Source of the DNA: Limimaricola variabilis
GTDB lineage: Bacteria > Pseudomonadota > Alphaproteobacteria > Rhodobacterales > Rhodobacteraceae
DNA length: 64,000 nt
NCBI RefSeq assembly: GCF_014195545.1
Contig: NZ_JACIBX010000004.1
Location: forward strand, 124,001 to 188,000
Direction of reading: 5' to 3'
The notes under the pieces are model-generated. The model did not search any database and was not told the origin of the DNA. It worked only from the letters and a program-made list of their open reading frames with translations. The position numbers and the translations under genes are program-made. Positions 56,835-64,000 of the stretch are shown piece after piece. Position 1 is the first letter of the stretch; every line of letters starts with the position of its first letter.

Positions 56835-57323
56835 ATGAAACTTTCCCAACTTCTGCTCACCACGTCCCTTTGCGCCGTGACTGCTTTGCCCGCGTCGGCG
56901 CAGCCGCGGACCTTTGCCTCGATCGACCAGAACCGTGACGGCAACCTGTCCATGAAGGAACTGACGGATGCCTTCGGCACCGCCGGTGCGGAGAGCTTCC
57001 TGGCCTATGCCGACCGCAATCGCGACGGCAGCGTCAGCGTTGCCGAAGCGCAGATCTCGCAGGATGACGAGGACGACGAGGACGACGAAGACGACGAGGA
57101 CGACGACGAGAATGATCGCGACAAGCGCGACGAGCGCGACGACGAGGAGGACGACGACGAGGACGATGACGACGACGAGGACGACGACGAGGACGACGAC
57201 GAGGACGACGACGAGGACGAGGACGACGACGAGGACGACGACGAGGATGACGACGAGGATGATGACGAGGACGACGAGGAGGATGACGAAGACGACGAGG
57301 ACGACGAGAAGGACGATAAGTGA
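56835..57323 (+). CDS. Secreted EF-hand protein with poly-Asp/Glu tail
   Basis: A 162-residue protein. Residues 1-23 are a Sec signal peptide (LLLTTSLCAVTALPASA-QPR). Two canonical EF-hand loops follow: D31QNRDGNLSMKE42 and D60RNRDGSVSVAE71, both with all Ca-coordinating positions. Residues ~77-162 are almost only Asp and Glu, broken by one basic patch (NDRDKRDERDD, 93-103) and two late Lys. The start at 56835 has GGAGA upstream. It acts in the periplasm or outside the cell, and high-capacity binding of Ca or other cations is expected. The tail is far longer than in typical EF-hand domain proteins. I know no characterised homologue. A perfect hairpin follows the stop. Confidence 0.85.
   Translation: MKLSQLLLTTSLCAVTALPASAQPRTFASIDQNRDGNLSMKELTDAFGTAGAESFLAYADRNRDGSVSVAEAQISQDDEDDEDDEDDEDDDENDRDKRDERDDEEDDDEDDDDDEDDDEDDDEDDDEDEDDDEDDDEDDDEDDDEDDEEDDEDDEDDEKDDK
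57063..57318 (+). repeat. GAC/GAG tandem triplet repeat coding for Asp/Glu
   Basis: About 255 bp built from GAC, GAG and a few GAT/GAA codons in 6-, 9- and 12-base units, interrupted near 57110-57145 by codons for N/R/K. The strand bias is extreme: the plus strand has almost no T. Such DNA is prone to slippage, so tail length may vary between strains. Confidence 0.9.
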
Positions 57324-57361
57324 TCTGATCGCGTCAGTTCAGCTCTGAGATCACCACTCTG

Positions 57362-57388
57362 GGCAGCCGCGAGTTTCTCGCGGCTGCC
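57362..57388 (+). terminator. Perfect 12-bp hairpin after the EF-hand gene
   Basis: GGCAGCCGCGAG-TTT-CTCGCGGCTGCC lies 39 bp after the EF-hand stop and 40 bp before the oxygenase start. No U-run follows. It may partly terminate or protect the mRNA so that the EF-hand protein is made in excess of the oxygenase. Confidence 0.6.
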
Positions 57389-57427
57389 ACCATCGGCAGG
57401 ATTGCGCATTCTTGAAGGAGGCCCGGA

Positions 57428-58087
57428 GTGGCGACACCTCTCTCGCAGACCAAGTTTGAAAAGCTCTTCTCGACGCCGCTGTTCCGTTTCGCCCTGGACG
57501 ATGCCGACAGCTTCAATGCCGAGCTCCTCGCCGAAGGGGAGCGCCTGCGATCTGAATCGGAGGGTGCGTCGAAATCGAACCGGGGCGGATGGCATTCGTC
57601 CGGCAACCTGTTCGACAACGAGGCGACCTGTTTCCAGCGTCTCAGATCCCACGCGGTGGAGGCCGTCATGACCGCGACCGACAAGATCGGCGCAAAGGCG
57701 GAAACGAGCCGGCTCGATCTCAAGATGTTTTCCTGGATGAACATCAACCCGCCGGGCGGATACAACGCGCCGCATACCCATCCTGGCGCGCATTGGTCGG
57801 GCGTCTATTACGTTGCGCAGCCGGAAGCCGAAACCGAATCCTCGGGGAAAGTCGAATTCCTCGATCCGCGAACCGACCTGCCGAATTGGCGGCTTCTCAA
57901 GGCGCCGTCCTTTTCCGCGAAGAAGACGATCCGGCCGGAGCCCGGGGAGCTGATCCTGTTCCCGTCCTATCTCGTCCACTGGGTCTATCCCAACGACACC
58001 GAAGAGAACCGGGTCTCGATCGCCTTCAACGCGACGTTCCGCAAGGCCGTCAAGAAGACCAAGGCCAAGGCGAAGACCAGCGCCTAG
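57428..58087 (+). CDS. Putative 2OG-Fe(II) oxygenase (TIGR02466-like)
   Basis: A 219-residue double-stranded beta-helix protein. It starts with LFSTPLFRFALDD, then MFSWMNINPPGGYNAPHTHP with the first His, GAHWSGVYYVAQP, GKVEFLDPR, and ELILFPSYLVHWVYPN with the distal His; RVSIAFN carries the 2OG-binding Arg. The C-terminus is Lys-rich (KKTKAKAKTSA). No signal peptide is seen. The GTG start at 57428 is favoured by AAGGAGG six bases upstream. The family is predicted, not well characterised; relatives may hydroxylate proteins or small molecules. Position next to the EF-hand/poly-Asp gene suggests that protein as a target, which is inference. Confidence 0.8.
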   Translation: MATPLSQTKFEKLFSTPLFRFALDDADSFNAELLAEGERLRSESEGASKSNRGGWHSSGNLFDNEATCFQRLRSHAVEAVMTATDKIGAKAETSRLDLKMFSWMNINPPGGYNAPHTHPGAHWSGVYYVAQPEAETESSGKVEFLDPRTDLPNWRLLKAPSFSAKKTIRPEPGELILFPSYLVHWVYPNDTEENRVSIAFNATFRKAVKKTKAKAKTSA

Positions 58088-58136
58088 GGCAGGGCGCCGC
58101 TGCGGGACAAGGGGCCGTCAGCCCCGGTCCCGTCGC

Positions 58137-58781
58137 TCACTCACCGAGGCCCCAGCCCTCATGTGCGATCAGCGCGGCTTCGACGCGATTGCGGGCGTGA
58201 AGCTTGCCCATGATACCGGTCATGTAGTGCTTCACCGTCTTCTCCTGCAGGCCGAGCGCTTCGGCCACCTCCTTGTTGCTCTGGCCCTTGGCGACGCATC
58301 GCAGGATATCCTCCTCGCGCTTCGTCAAATCCTCGAGCGGCGAGTTCGGCGCGCGCTGCGGGGGCTGCGACATGTAGTTGAGAACCCGTTCGGCGAATTG
58401 CGGCGAGACATGCGCCTCGCCCCGCGCGACGCCTTTCAGGATCTCGCGCAATTCACTCGCTGAGATGCCCTTCAGGATATAGGCGATCGCGCCGAATTTC
58501 AGCGCGCTCGCGACGTTCTCATCCTCTTCCGACACGGTGAGCATGGCGACATGCGTCGCGCTGCCCGCTGCGGAGATTGCCTTGACGGCGGCCAGCCCTC
58601 CGCCGGGCATGGAGAGGTCGAGAAGCGCGATGTCGGGTCGGGTCTGATCCGCGATCTGCACGGCTTCTTCCGCAGAGCTTGCGGCACCCACGACCTGGAA
58701 TTCCCCGGTTTCCTCGAGGCTGGTGATGACCCCTGCCCGAAAGATCGGATGATCATCGGCGACAACAATACGAACCGTCAT
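58137..58781 (-). CDS. NarL/FixJ family response regulator
   Basis: A 214-residue regulator. The receiver domain has the acidic pair VVADDHPIFRAGV, the phospho-Asp in DIALLDLSMPGG, Thr in AMLTVSEED and Lys in YILKGISA. The C-terminal LuxR-type HTH is LTKREEDILRCVAKGQSNKE, VAEALGLQEKTVKHYM. Its start overlaps the stop of the histidine kinase gene (ATGA). It likely controls genes of this block; target sites cannot be read from sequence. Confidence 0.93.
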   Translation of the reverse strand: MTVRIVVADDHPIFRAGVITSLEETGEFQVVGAASSAEEAVQIADQTRPDIALLDLSMPGGGLAAVKAISAAGSATHVAMLTVSEEDENVASALKFGAIAYILKGISASELREILKGVARGEAHVSPQFAERVLNYMSQPPQRAPNSPLEDLTKREEDILRCVAKGQSNKEVAEALGLQEKTVKHYMTGIMGKLHARNRVEAALIAHEGWGLGE

Positions 58782-60169
58782 TTCTGATCCTCCGAGATTG
58801 GCAGGCGCAGGCGAAGCTCGCTGCCCTTGCCCAGTTCCGATTTGATTGAGACCTCGCCGCCCAGCGTGGCCGCGCGATCCGACAATCCGGGCAATCCCTG
58901 TCCGCCGTCATCGCGCAATTCGGACCGGAGCTGCGGATCGAAGCCTGGCCCATTGTCCGACACGACGACATTGATCCAATCGCCCTGCATTTTCAGAGCC
59001 ACCCTGATTTGCGTGGCTTGTGCATGTCGGCTGGCATTCGAGAGCGCCTCCTGCACGAAACGATATATGCAAAGCTTTGTCGCATATGACGCGTCGATCG
59101 CGCCTATTGAATCGCTCTGCAACTCCGCTTGAGATCCGAAACTCTTGTTATGGTCGCGGACGGCCTGCGCGGCGCATTGCCCGAGATCGAGCCTGGCAAG
59201 ATCCGGAAGCGCCAATCCGCGCGAAATCGCCCTCAGCTCCGACATCGCACTCGCGAGCGCTTGCCTGACGGTATCGGCGTCCTTAGAGGGCCCGATCCCC
59301 GCGCTTTCGAGGCGCAGGCTGACGAGCGACAGGTGCTGCGCCACGCCGTCATGCAGATCCTGTCCGATGCGCTGCATGATCTTTTCCGATTGCGCGGCCG
59401 CGCGTTGGGCGGCCCCGGACACGTGCTTGCGCAGCGCATCGTTGGTCTGGGACAGCCTTCGGCTCTCATAGAGCTGCGACTGAAGCTGCTCGCGTTGGCG
59501 CTCGATGAGCCGGCTGCCGATATGCACGATGATGAACAGCAGCGCACCGCTCAGCCCCAGAATGCCGGCCACCAGCATCCAGCTTTCGCGGCGCGCCTCG
59601 ACCAGCTCCAGAGCGAGATCTTCGGCGCGCTGATAGAACTCGACGACCGCGAGGACGTCACCCGTTACCGTGTCCCGGATCGGCACATACACCTCGAGCA
59701 GTGGCAGGCTCACCGCCACCTCGGGATGATCGCCCGAGACCTGCAGCGCCTGAAACTGCGAGGCCACCTCGCCCGCCCAGGCCTTCTCCAATGCCTGGGA
59801 CGGCTCGTAGGAGCGCCCCCGCAGCTCCGGCCGGTAGGACTCCAGGATCTCTCCGGATTGGCTCCAGACGTTGTAGGTCACGACCCGCTCGCTCAGCCGG
59901 CCTTCGCGAAACACCTCGCGCAGAGCAAGCCCGGCCTCGCGAGAGAGAGTCTCTCGATCCCCCTGGCCCCAGGATTGGTTGGGGATCAGGCTCTCGATGT
60001 AGAGCGCGGCCGAGGTGCCCGAGTTCTGCACGACGCCCTGTTCGATACGATCGGCGACCCAGCTGCCCACCACATAGGCGGCCACGAAAATCACCGCCCC
60101 ACCCGCGAACAGGAAGCGGAAGGAAAGCGAGTGAAAAAGAGGCGAAAGCGCGCTGAGCATGGCTGTCAT
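58778..60169 (-). CDS. NarL-type sensor histidine kinase (HisKA_3)
   Basis: A 463-residue membrane kinase. TM1 (FLFAGGAVIFVAAYVVGSWV) lies at ~15-35, followed by a ~165-residue periplasmic sensor region (ALYIESLIPNQSWGQGDRE; VVTYNVWSQSGEILESYRPE). TM2 (MLVAGILGLSGALLFIIVHI) precedes a coiled coil, the phospho-His in IGQDLHDGVAQHLSLVSLRL, and an HATPase domain (YRFVQEALSNASRHAQAT; VVSDNGPGFDP; GQGLPGLSDRA). The sensor region has no recognised fold. The ATG at 60169 is chosen as the first Met before TM1. It pairs with the next gene, the regulator. Confidence 0.9.
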   Translation of the reverse strand: MTAMLSALSPLFHSLSFRFLFAGGAVIFVAAYVVGSWVADRIEQGVVQNSGTSAALYIESLIPNQSWGQGDRETLSREAGLALREVFREGRLSERVVTYNVWSQSGEILESYRPELRGRSYEPSQALEKAWAGEVASQFQALQVSGDHPEVAVSLPLLEVYVPIRDTVTGDVLAVVEFYQRAEDLALELVEARRESWMLVAGILGLSGALLFIIVHIGSRLIERQREQLQSQLYESRRLSQTNDALRKHVSGAAQRAAAQSEKIMQRIGQDLHDGVAQHLSLVSLRLESAGIGPSKDADTVRQALASAMSELRAISRGLALPDLARLDLGQCAAQAVRDHNKSFGSQAELQSDSIGAIDASYATKLCIYRFVQEALSNASRHAQATQIRVALKMQGDWINVVVSDNGPGFDPQLRSELRDDGGQGLPGLSDRAATLGGEVSIKSELGKGSELRLRLPISEDQK

Positions 60170-60463
60170 CAGCCCTTGATGCGGTGAATTCGCGCGTTTT
60201 GCTACCGACCAAGGTCCGAGGTTGGCGGATGACCGCCTGCGGCGGGGCCATCGCCTGATGTGCAGGGGAAGGGTGGGCCGAGAGGGCATGACAGGGGGAT
60301 GCGAAGGCTCGTTCACCGCTCAGCTCCGGCCGAACGCAGGCGGCGTGGTGACGTGGGTTGGCGCGTGGAGTGCTTTCGAATGACGTGCGTCGCGCACCGT
60401 GATGCGCAGGGCCGCGCAAGTGGTGGCGGAGCTGCGGCGCTCCCGCGCTCGATCACCCCGCGC

Positions 60464-61465
60464 TCAATGCACGTGGCCGGCCAGCTCATGGTCATGATCG
60501 TGATCTGTCGAGGCGCCGCGATCCATATCGCCCGCGGCCTCCGTCTCGTCCGGTAGCGCTTCGAGCCGCAGTGTTTCGGAATGCAGGTAGACGATCAGGT
60601 CCGCCACGTCGTTCTCGCTGAGGCCGAACCGCGGCATGCGGACCGCGGGAAACGCCTGGTCGAGCTTGACCGCGATCGGGTCCCCTTGCGCCAGCATCCG
60701 GTCCGGCGATCTGATGTAGCGCATGAGCCAGTCGCGATCCCGCCGCAGCGTGACGCCCTCGAGATCGGGGCCGACGCGCACCCCGGCGCCGATCGAATGG
60801 CAGGCGGCGCAGGCCTTGTTGAACAGGCCTTCGCCCACCCGGTTCTGCGCGGCGAAGCTTTGCAGCGTGCGGCCGTCGATCACCCTCGCCGGGGCTCGCG
60901 GCGGTGCCCAGTCCGGGTCGAGCGCGAGAATGTCGGCCGTCGCGGCGGCAAGGTTGCCCATCAGCGAGGTGCGCCGCCATTCGCCCGTGCCGGCGTTGCC
61001 GATCAGGATGTCGCTGCGGTGATCGCTCAACCGCTTGCTGCGCTCGCCGAGCTTGTAGCGCAGCAGGGCGACGTCGTCCGGCGCGCCGGTGAGAAAGTAC
61101 CAGCCCTCGCCAGCGCCGAAGGCTTCGGCATAGGCGGCCAGCTCCTCCGGCGCGTCGCGCTCGGGCGTGAGGGAGATCGAAATGAAGACGATCTCATCCT
61201 CCATCCGGTCTTCCAGCCATTCGTGGACCTTGGCCAAACGCGCGGTGGCGAGGCCGCAGATGTCGGGGCAGTCGAGGTAGAAGAAATTGACCACGGCGAT
61301 CCGCCCGTCGAGCACGTCATCGACGAAGCGCAGCTCCCGCCCCTGTTGATCCAGAAGCCGCGTGTTCGGGAAGTAGTCGAGGTCCCAGCGGCCGGGCATC
61401 GCTGGCGAGGCTGCGAGCGTGGTCGCAAGCGCGACCACGCCCAGCCAGAAGCGATGCATGGTCAT
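60464..61465 (-). CDS. Sco family protein fused to cytochrome c, with His/Asp tail
   Basis: A 333-residue exported protein. Signal peptide 1-~22 (FWLGVVALATTLAASPAMPG). The Sco/SenC thioredoxin domain has the copper/redox motif FYLDCPDICGLA (CxxxC) and a conserved late His (SDHRSDILIGNAG). From ~residue 205 a class I cytochrome c follows: haem motif CAACHSIG and axial Met in RMPRFGLSENDVADLIVYLH. The tail (DHDHDHELAGHVH) is a likely metal-binding site. Sco proteins deliver copper or act in redox; the fusion suggests electron transfer with a copper enzyme. It overlaps the multicopper oxidase stop by 4 bp, so they are co-transcribed. Confidence 0.88.
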   Translation of the reverse strand: MTMHRFWLGVVALATTLAASPAMPGRWDLDYFPNTRLLDQQGRELRFVDDVLDGRIAVVNFFYLDCPDICGLATARLAKVHEWLEDRMEDEIVFISISLTPERDAPEELAAYAEAFGAGEGWYFLTGAPDDVALLRYKLGERSKRLSDHRSDILIGNAGTGEWRRTSLMGNLAAATADILALDPDWAPPRAPARVIDGRTLQSFAAQNRVGEGLFNKACAACHSIGAGVRVGPDLEGVTLRRDRDWLMRYIRSPDRMLAQGDPIAVKLDQAFPAVRMPRFGLSENDVADLIVYLHSETLRLEALPDETEAAGDMDRGASTDHDHDHELAGHVH

Positions 61466-63843
61466 CCACGCCTCCGGGAACGCCGCCCCGACCGCGAGTC
61501 GTCGTCATCATCATCGTCGTCATCATCCTCGGCCTGCGGGTTTCCGGAGAACTGCTTGGAGAACGGGTTGCCCTCGGGCAGGATCTCGGGATCCCGGTAG
61601 CTCACACCGTATTTCGATGGATCCGGCGTCGGGATCACGCTGACATGCTGGTAGGACTGGTTCGGGTCCTTGGGATCGGTCAGCAGGTCATAGCGCGCCA
61701 GCATCGCCCAATCCTCGTGGACGGTGTTGTGGCAATGCGTGACATAGGCCCCGCCATACTCCCCGAAGGTCACCTGGATCCGGACCTGGCCGCCCGCGCC
61801 TGTGCGCCAGACGTCCTTGCGCGCGCCGCGCTCGAGCGCCGACATGCGTGCCCCGCCACGATCGATCGTGATCCCCTCCTCGAAGTGGAGGTGGACCGGG
61901 TGGTCCCAGCCGCCGCTGCTGTTCTCGATGATCCAGTGCTCGGTCACGCCCGGCTCGGGGACGAGCAGGCTGACCCGGTTGGCGTTGAGGAAGTGGTTGG
62001 ACTCGCCGTTGACGCGGACCGACCAGCCGAATCCCTCGATGTTGCGATCGGCGCAGTCGGGGAAGCATTCGCCGGTCATCAGCTCGTCCTGCTGATCCGT
62101 TCCCTTGAACTCCAGATGGCGGACGCGCACCGGCTCCACGATCGGGATCGGATCGGTCAGCTGGGCGGGAACGCGGCTGTAGTCGGGGTCGGAGGCGCGG
62201 TGGATCTTGCCCGGGTTGTCGACCGACTCCACTTCGCGCACCACCCGGAATTCGAGGAAGGTGCCCACCGCCGGATCGTCGGTTTCCTGATTGATGGCCT
62301 CGAGCCGGGGCAGATACTCCTTGGGCTTGGCGCCGTCCTGATGCTCGGCGACGTTCAACATCCGGAGCTTGGCGCCGATCGGGAAGGCCGAGAAGTCGAC
62401 GATCACGTCGAAGCGTTCGGCGGTGCCCATAGGGTCGAGCTGGTTCACGGTGACCGGATTGACCAGCAGGTTGCCGTCGGTCGAGATGACCTGCATCGGC
62501 ACCCAGCGGTTGCGACTGTCGAGCAGCCCGAGCCGGATGAAGCGCGACATGCAGGCATTGAGCAGTCGGAACCGGTACTTGCGCGGCAGCACTTCGAAGA
62601 ACGGCTTGTAGGCGAAGTTGACCAATAGCAGGTCGCCGAGGAAACCGACCGTGTCGAAGATGTCGAAGAAGTACTGGCCGTCGGGGTTGAGCGCCGCGTC
62701 AGAGATCATCAGGTTGACGTCGAAATCGATGTTGCCCCAATCAAGCTCGCTGCCGCTCGGCAGCTGCAGGTTCACGCCGTCCCAGAGCCGTTCGTTGCCC
62801 CGGTCTGGTCCGCTGTAATAGTTGAGCGCGCCGAGATGCCCCTTGTAGACGTTCTCGGCCGTGAAGAAGAAGCGGTGGTCATGCATCCACAGTGAACCCT
62901 GAAGCTCACGGTAGTCGCCCTTCACCTGCACCAGACCGCCATAGCCGTCCGGACCCGACGCACGCGGGTCGGTGGCATCGGTGTTGATCATGTCGGCACG
63001 CGCCAGCGTCGTCGACCAGTGGTAGTCGTAGAACTGGCCGGGATAGAAATGCGCGTTCGAGGCGCCGTCGCTCGCCGAGGCATTGTGACCGTTGTGGTTA
63101 TGGGTGGCCTGGCTGAGGGAGCCGAAAATGCTATTCTCCTCGGCGTCCTCGGGCAGCAGGTTGTAATGCCGGAAGATCACCGGCTCGCCGTAACGGAGCT
63201 TCATCAACGGTGGCGGCAGCACCGACTTGCGGTTCTGGCCCGAATTGAAGGTCCATACGCTGTCACGGTCCTGATCCGGAAACTCGGGGTGGAAGGAAAC
63301 CCCTCCGTCCAGCTGGCCGAGAGACATTACGAAGGCCTTCTTCGGCAGGTATTCCTGCCATCGCTGATGTGCGAAATACTCGCCCGGCGGCCGCCCTTCC
63401 ATCGGTCCGTGCGAGAACTCGGGATTCCGGCAGTCCTTGCCGTCCGACATGGTGAAATCGGTGTGGTAGGACAGGCGCCGCGCCGGCGGCTCGTCGAGCT
63501 CTTCGGGGAAATGCAGATCCAATTCGTAGCCGCGGTAACGGGGCTCGAGCGGGTGCGGCTCCTCCAGGCGGAGCCGCGGCATTTTCTGGGTGAAGGGCCG
63601 CGCCCCGAAGGTCGGGCTGCGCGGGACCCCGGTCGGAATGCCCTGCGCATATGCGCTGGAAGCGAACGGGCTCAGCCCGTTGATATTGGCCAGCGTGCCG
63701 GCGCTGGTGAAGATCCCCCACTTGAAGAGTTCACGGCGGGTGACCTGCCCCCGAGACAAGGCCATGACGATCTCGGCACGATTTTTCCGGGCGTTCTCCG
63801 CTTCCCTGATGCGGTGACGCGATGCATGGCGCATTAGATACAT
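61462..63843 (-). CDS. Tat-exported multicopper oxidase with poly-Asp tail
   Basis: A 793-residue multicopper oxidase. A long basic n-region leads to a Tat motif (TRRELFKWG, Arg36-Arg37) and h-region, cleaved near AYA-Q (~66). Copper motifs: THNHNGHNA, LWMHDHRFFF, HPVHLHFEEG and VTHCHNTVHEDWAM; the last gives T1 Cys/His with axial Met. Three cupredoxin domains are likely, with inserts making it longer than CotA/CueO. The C-terminus has ten consecutive Asp, then SRSGRRSRRRG. A possible Mn, Fe or Cu oxidase; the substrate is unknown. The ATG at 63843 has GGAGG nine bases upstream; a later ATG at residue 27 is possible. It is the first gene of the pair with the Sco-cytochrome. Confidence 0.9.
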   Translation of the reverse strand: MYLMRHASRHRIREAENARKNRAEIVMALSRGQVTRRELFKWGIFTSAGTLANINGLSPFASSAYAQGIPTGVPRSPTFGARPFTQKMPRLRLEEPHPLEPRYRGYELDLHFPEELDEPPARRLSYHTDFTMSDGKDCRNPEFSHGPMEGRPPGEYFAHQRWQEYLPKKAFVMSLGQLDGGVSFHPEFPDQDRDSVWTFNSGQNRKSVLPPPLMKLRYGEPVIFRHYNLLPEDAEENSIFGSLSQATHNHNGHNASASDGASNAHFYPGQFYDYHWSTTLARADMINTDATDPRASGPDGYGGLVQVKGDYRELQGSLWMHDHRFFFTAENVYKGHLGALNYYSGPDRGNERLWDGVNLQLPSGSELDWGNIDFDVNLMISDAALNPDGQYFFDIFDTVGFLGDLLLVNFAYKPFFEVLPRKYRFRLLNACMSRFIRLGLLDSRNRWVPMQVISTDGNLLVNPVTVNQLDPMGTAERFDVIVDFSAFPIGAKLRMLNVAEHQDGAKPKEYLPRLEAINQETDDPAVGTFLEFRVVREVESVDNPGKIHRASDPDYSRVPAQLTDPIPIVEPVRVRHLEFKGTDQQDELMTGECFPDCADRNIEGFGWSVRVNGESNHFLNANRVSLLVPEPGVTEHWIIENSSGGWDHPVHLHFEEGITIDRGGARMSALERGARKDVWRTGAGGQVRIQVTFGEYGGAYVTHCHNTVHEDWAMLARYDLLTDPKDPNQSYQHVSVIPTPDPSKYGVSYRDPEILPEGNPFSKQFSGNPQAEDDDDDDDDDDSRSGRRSRRRG

Positions 63844-64000
63844 GAAACCCTACCTCCAAACCGCCTGTCGTCACGCAAAAGGGAACCGGAGACGAATGCC
63901 GGGCAGCGAAAATTACAGGCATCCATTGTGAGAAAACCACCGCCTGCGTCCATACTTCAAACGGATTAACGCCCTATCCTAAATATAAGGGGGAGGTTTA
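63844..64000. promoter_or_regulatory. Upstream region of the oxidase and possible RBS of a gene beyond the edge
   Basis: The 157 bp before the oxidase start are less GC-rich and must contain its promoter, though no clear boxes could be chosen. The last bases (ATAAGGGGGAGGTTTA) look like a strong plus-strand ribosome site, implying a divergent gene starting just past the window. Confidence 0.35.

Noticed and set aside
57005-57979. Minus-strand poly-Ser open frame
   Set aside because: Reverse reading of the GAC/GAG repeat; the plus frame has a signal peptide, EF-hands and a ribosome site.
63731-63940. 69-codon minus-strand frame overlapping the oxidase start
   Set aside because: Out of frame with the oxidase Tat signal and without coding character.

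Overview
The window is a GC-rich (roughly 68-70% by eye) bacterial chromosome, chromid or megaplasmid segment. Protein content and gene order point to an alphaproteobacterium of the Rhodobacterales (Paracoccus/Roseobacter side). The markers are the ureDABCEFG operon with a small extra gene, a UrtB with a long N-terminal extension, a complete beta-hydroxyaspartate cycle operon (bhcABCD), DUF1127 and DUF2252 proteins, and a coxMNOP-like oxidase operon. Genus cannot be named from sequence reading alone. Genes are tightly packed with many ATGA overlaps. No rRNA, tRNA, CRISPR array or intact insertion sequence was seen.

Layout. 1-3.7 kb: end of a HTH/DnaA_N-like protein, a small membrane protein and a YdeP-type molybdopterin oxidoreductase. 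3.9-10.8 kb: purU, an AI-2E/PerM-type permease, an SDR, a two-domain manC-type gene and a DEAD-box helicase with a repetitive basic tail. 11-23 kb: nitrogen from urea, with a urease operon (ureD-ureA-50aa-ureB-ureC-ureE-ureF-ureG, minus strand) divergent from the urea ABC transporter urtABCDE (plus strand). 23-27 kb: DUF2252, xylA, and a DedA-like protein with a small membrane partner. 27.5-32.9 kb: bhcABCD followed directly by a GAPDH-family gene. 33-37.4 kb: two NCS1 permeases, a hydantoin-racemase-like enzyme and a divergent GntR/FCD regulator with a clear palindromic operator candidate. 37.5-41.9 kb: glycine cleavage gcvT-gcvH-gcvP. 42-46 kb: VOC protein, LysR regulator and BCCT transporter. 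46-50.3 kb: a second aa3-type oxidase operon with two subunit III-like genes. 50.5-56.1 kb: a GntR regulator divergent from FAH hydrolase + ABC importer + Ldh-family dehydrogenase, with a perfect 18-bp palindrome between them. 56.1-64 kb: an unusual accessory block.

How the genes work together. Urea uptake and urease supply ammonia. bhcABCD turns glyoxylate plus glycine into oxaloacetate; the linked GAPDH could serve gluconeogenesis during growth on C2 compounds. gcvTHP, purU and possibly the YdeP-like enzyme belong to glycine/C1 metabolism, and the BCCT carrier could bring in betaines that end as glycine. These links are inference from proximity.

The most unusual part is 56.8-63.8 kb. It holds a secreted two-EF-hand protein whose C-terminal half is almost pure Asp/Glu, encoded by a GAC/GAG tandem repeat. 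Next come a putative 2OG-Fe(II) oxygenase, a NarL-type two-component pair, a Sco-cytochrome c fusion with a His/Asp tail, and a Tat-exported multicopper oxidase that itself ends in ten consecutive Asp residues. I propose, as inference only, a periplasmic or extracellular metal-handling or mineralising module.
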